A stretch of 64,000 nucleotides of DNA from Pseudarthrobacter naphthalenicus (GTDB lineage Bacteria; Actinomycetota; Actinomycetes; Actinomycetales; Micrococcaceae), in NCBI RefSeq assembly GCF_029076445.1, contig NZ_JARESG010000014.1:1-64000 (forward strand), given 5' to 3'. A program made the translations under genes and the position numbers. Below are positions 63,712 to 64,000 of the stretch, piece by piece. Under the pieces are notes generated by a model. That model saw only the letters and a program-made list of their open reading frames with translations, was not told the origin of the DNA and made no database searches. Each line of letters begins with the position of its first letter. Position 1 is the stretch's first letter.

Positions 63712-64000
63712 TTAGGCCGCCGCCGCGCCCACGATCCTCACCGGGTGGCGGCGGTCCTTGAGGTTCACGCGGAGCTTCAGGGCACCTTTCCTGGCCAGAA
63801 CGACGCCGACTGTCAGGGCGGCGAGCACCGGCACCCCGCCTGCCACCAGCAGTGCCACGTGCGGGTCAACGTGCTCGGCAATCCAGCCCAACATCGGCCC
63901 GCCGATGGCCTGGCCGCCGATCAGCACCATGATGTACAGGCTCATGACGCGTCCCCGGATGGCAACGTTCGAGCTGATCTGGACCAGCTGGTTGGACCCG
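63712..64000 (-). CDS. MFS transporter, C-terminal part (runs off the window)
   Basis: The frame is open from the window edge and reads GSNQLVQISSNVAIRGRVMS, then two hydrophobic segments, ending KDRRHPVRIVGAAAA. The RGRVMSLY motif with the following GGQAIGGPMLGWIAE is typical of the MFS_3 group of enterobactin/drug exporters. The N-terminal part lies beyond 64000. Confidence 0.8.
   Translation of the reverse strand, partial: GSNQLVQISSNVAIRGRVMSLYIMVLIGGQAIGGPMLGWIAEHVDPHVALLVAGGVPVLAALTVGVVLARKGALKLRVNLKDRRHPVRIVGAAAA

Overview
The window is high-GC DNA, densely packed and with short gaps. It looks like the chromosome of an Arthrobacter-type actinobacterium (Arthrobacter, Pseudarthrobacter or Paenarthrobacter). 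The signs are a DUF222/HNH endonuclease with a long repeat-bearing tail, the actinobacterial order dnaK-grpE-dnaJ-hspR with HAIR operators, a SAM-IV riboswitch, a MrpA/MrpB fusion, and many genes with a -10-like hexamer 6-7 nt before the start codon. No transposase, integrase, phage structural gene, CRISPR array or rRNA was seen. One tRNA (Gly, anticodon CCC) is present.

Layout. 1-1.05 kb: the end of a DUF222/HNH gene broken by an in-frame TAG, then a 16-bp tandem repeat. 1.1-5.1 kb: nitrogen and aromatic amino acid genes (amt behind a GlnR-like box, gdhA, pheA). 5.1-9.9 kb: a BetT-like choline transporter, a 3-hydroxybenzoate-type flavin monooxygenase and a small membrane protein. 10.0-14.5 kb: the HspR-controlled chaperone operon, with large nested palindromes between grpE and dnaJ. 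14.5-17.9 kb: a molybdopterin oxidoreductase with a helical partner. 18-24.5 kb: TetR/SDR and MarR/MMPL divergent pairs, a methyltransferase and a LysE-type exporter. 24.5-30.5 kb: folate genes (a P-loop kinase-PabB fusion and a PabC-like lyase), cardiolipin synthase, a NUDIX hydrolase and a flavin split-barrel protein. 30.5-33.3 kb: a thiolase that seems to lack its C-terminal catalytic Cys, and an acyl-CoA ligase. 33.4-36.5 kb: a membrane acyltransferase (OpgC-like) with a GH26-like ectodomain, and a lipoprotein. 36.6-40.2 kb: a SAM-IV riboswitch, DUF1737, rhodanese and metZ, then LysR/LysE. 40.2-46.4 kb: a YbdK-type ligase, an XRE-MurA fusion, and ykoEDC under a TPP riboswitch. 46.5-53.9 kb: a UPF0303 protein, a DUF4235 protein and the Mrp Na+/H+ antiporter operon. 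54.1-57.3 kb: a UMF1-type MFS protein and a KhtTU-like K+/H+ antiporter pair. 57.4-64 kb: a DUF559/VSR-like gene bracketed by two related 59-bp palindromes, dcd, a secreted CAP/FG-GAP protein, SRPBCC proteins, tRNA-Gly, a small lysine-rich protein coupled to an opine-dehydrogenase-like enzyme, and the end of an MFS gene.

Most of the window is core or housekeeping metabolism with recognisable regulation: HspR, TPP, SAM and GlnR-like sites, plus local palindromic operators for the TetR and MarR pairs. The least explained elements are the palindromic repeats (three unrelated families), the minisatellites inside coding sequence, the fusions, and the proteins that have lost catalytic residues.
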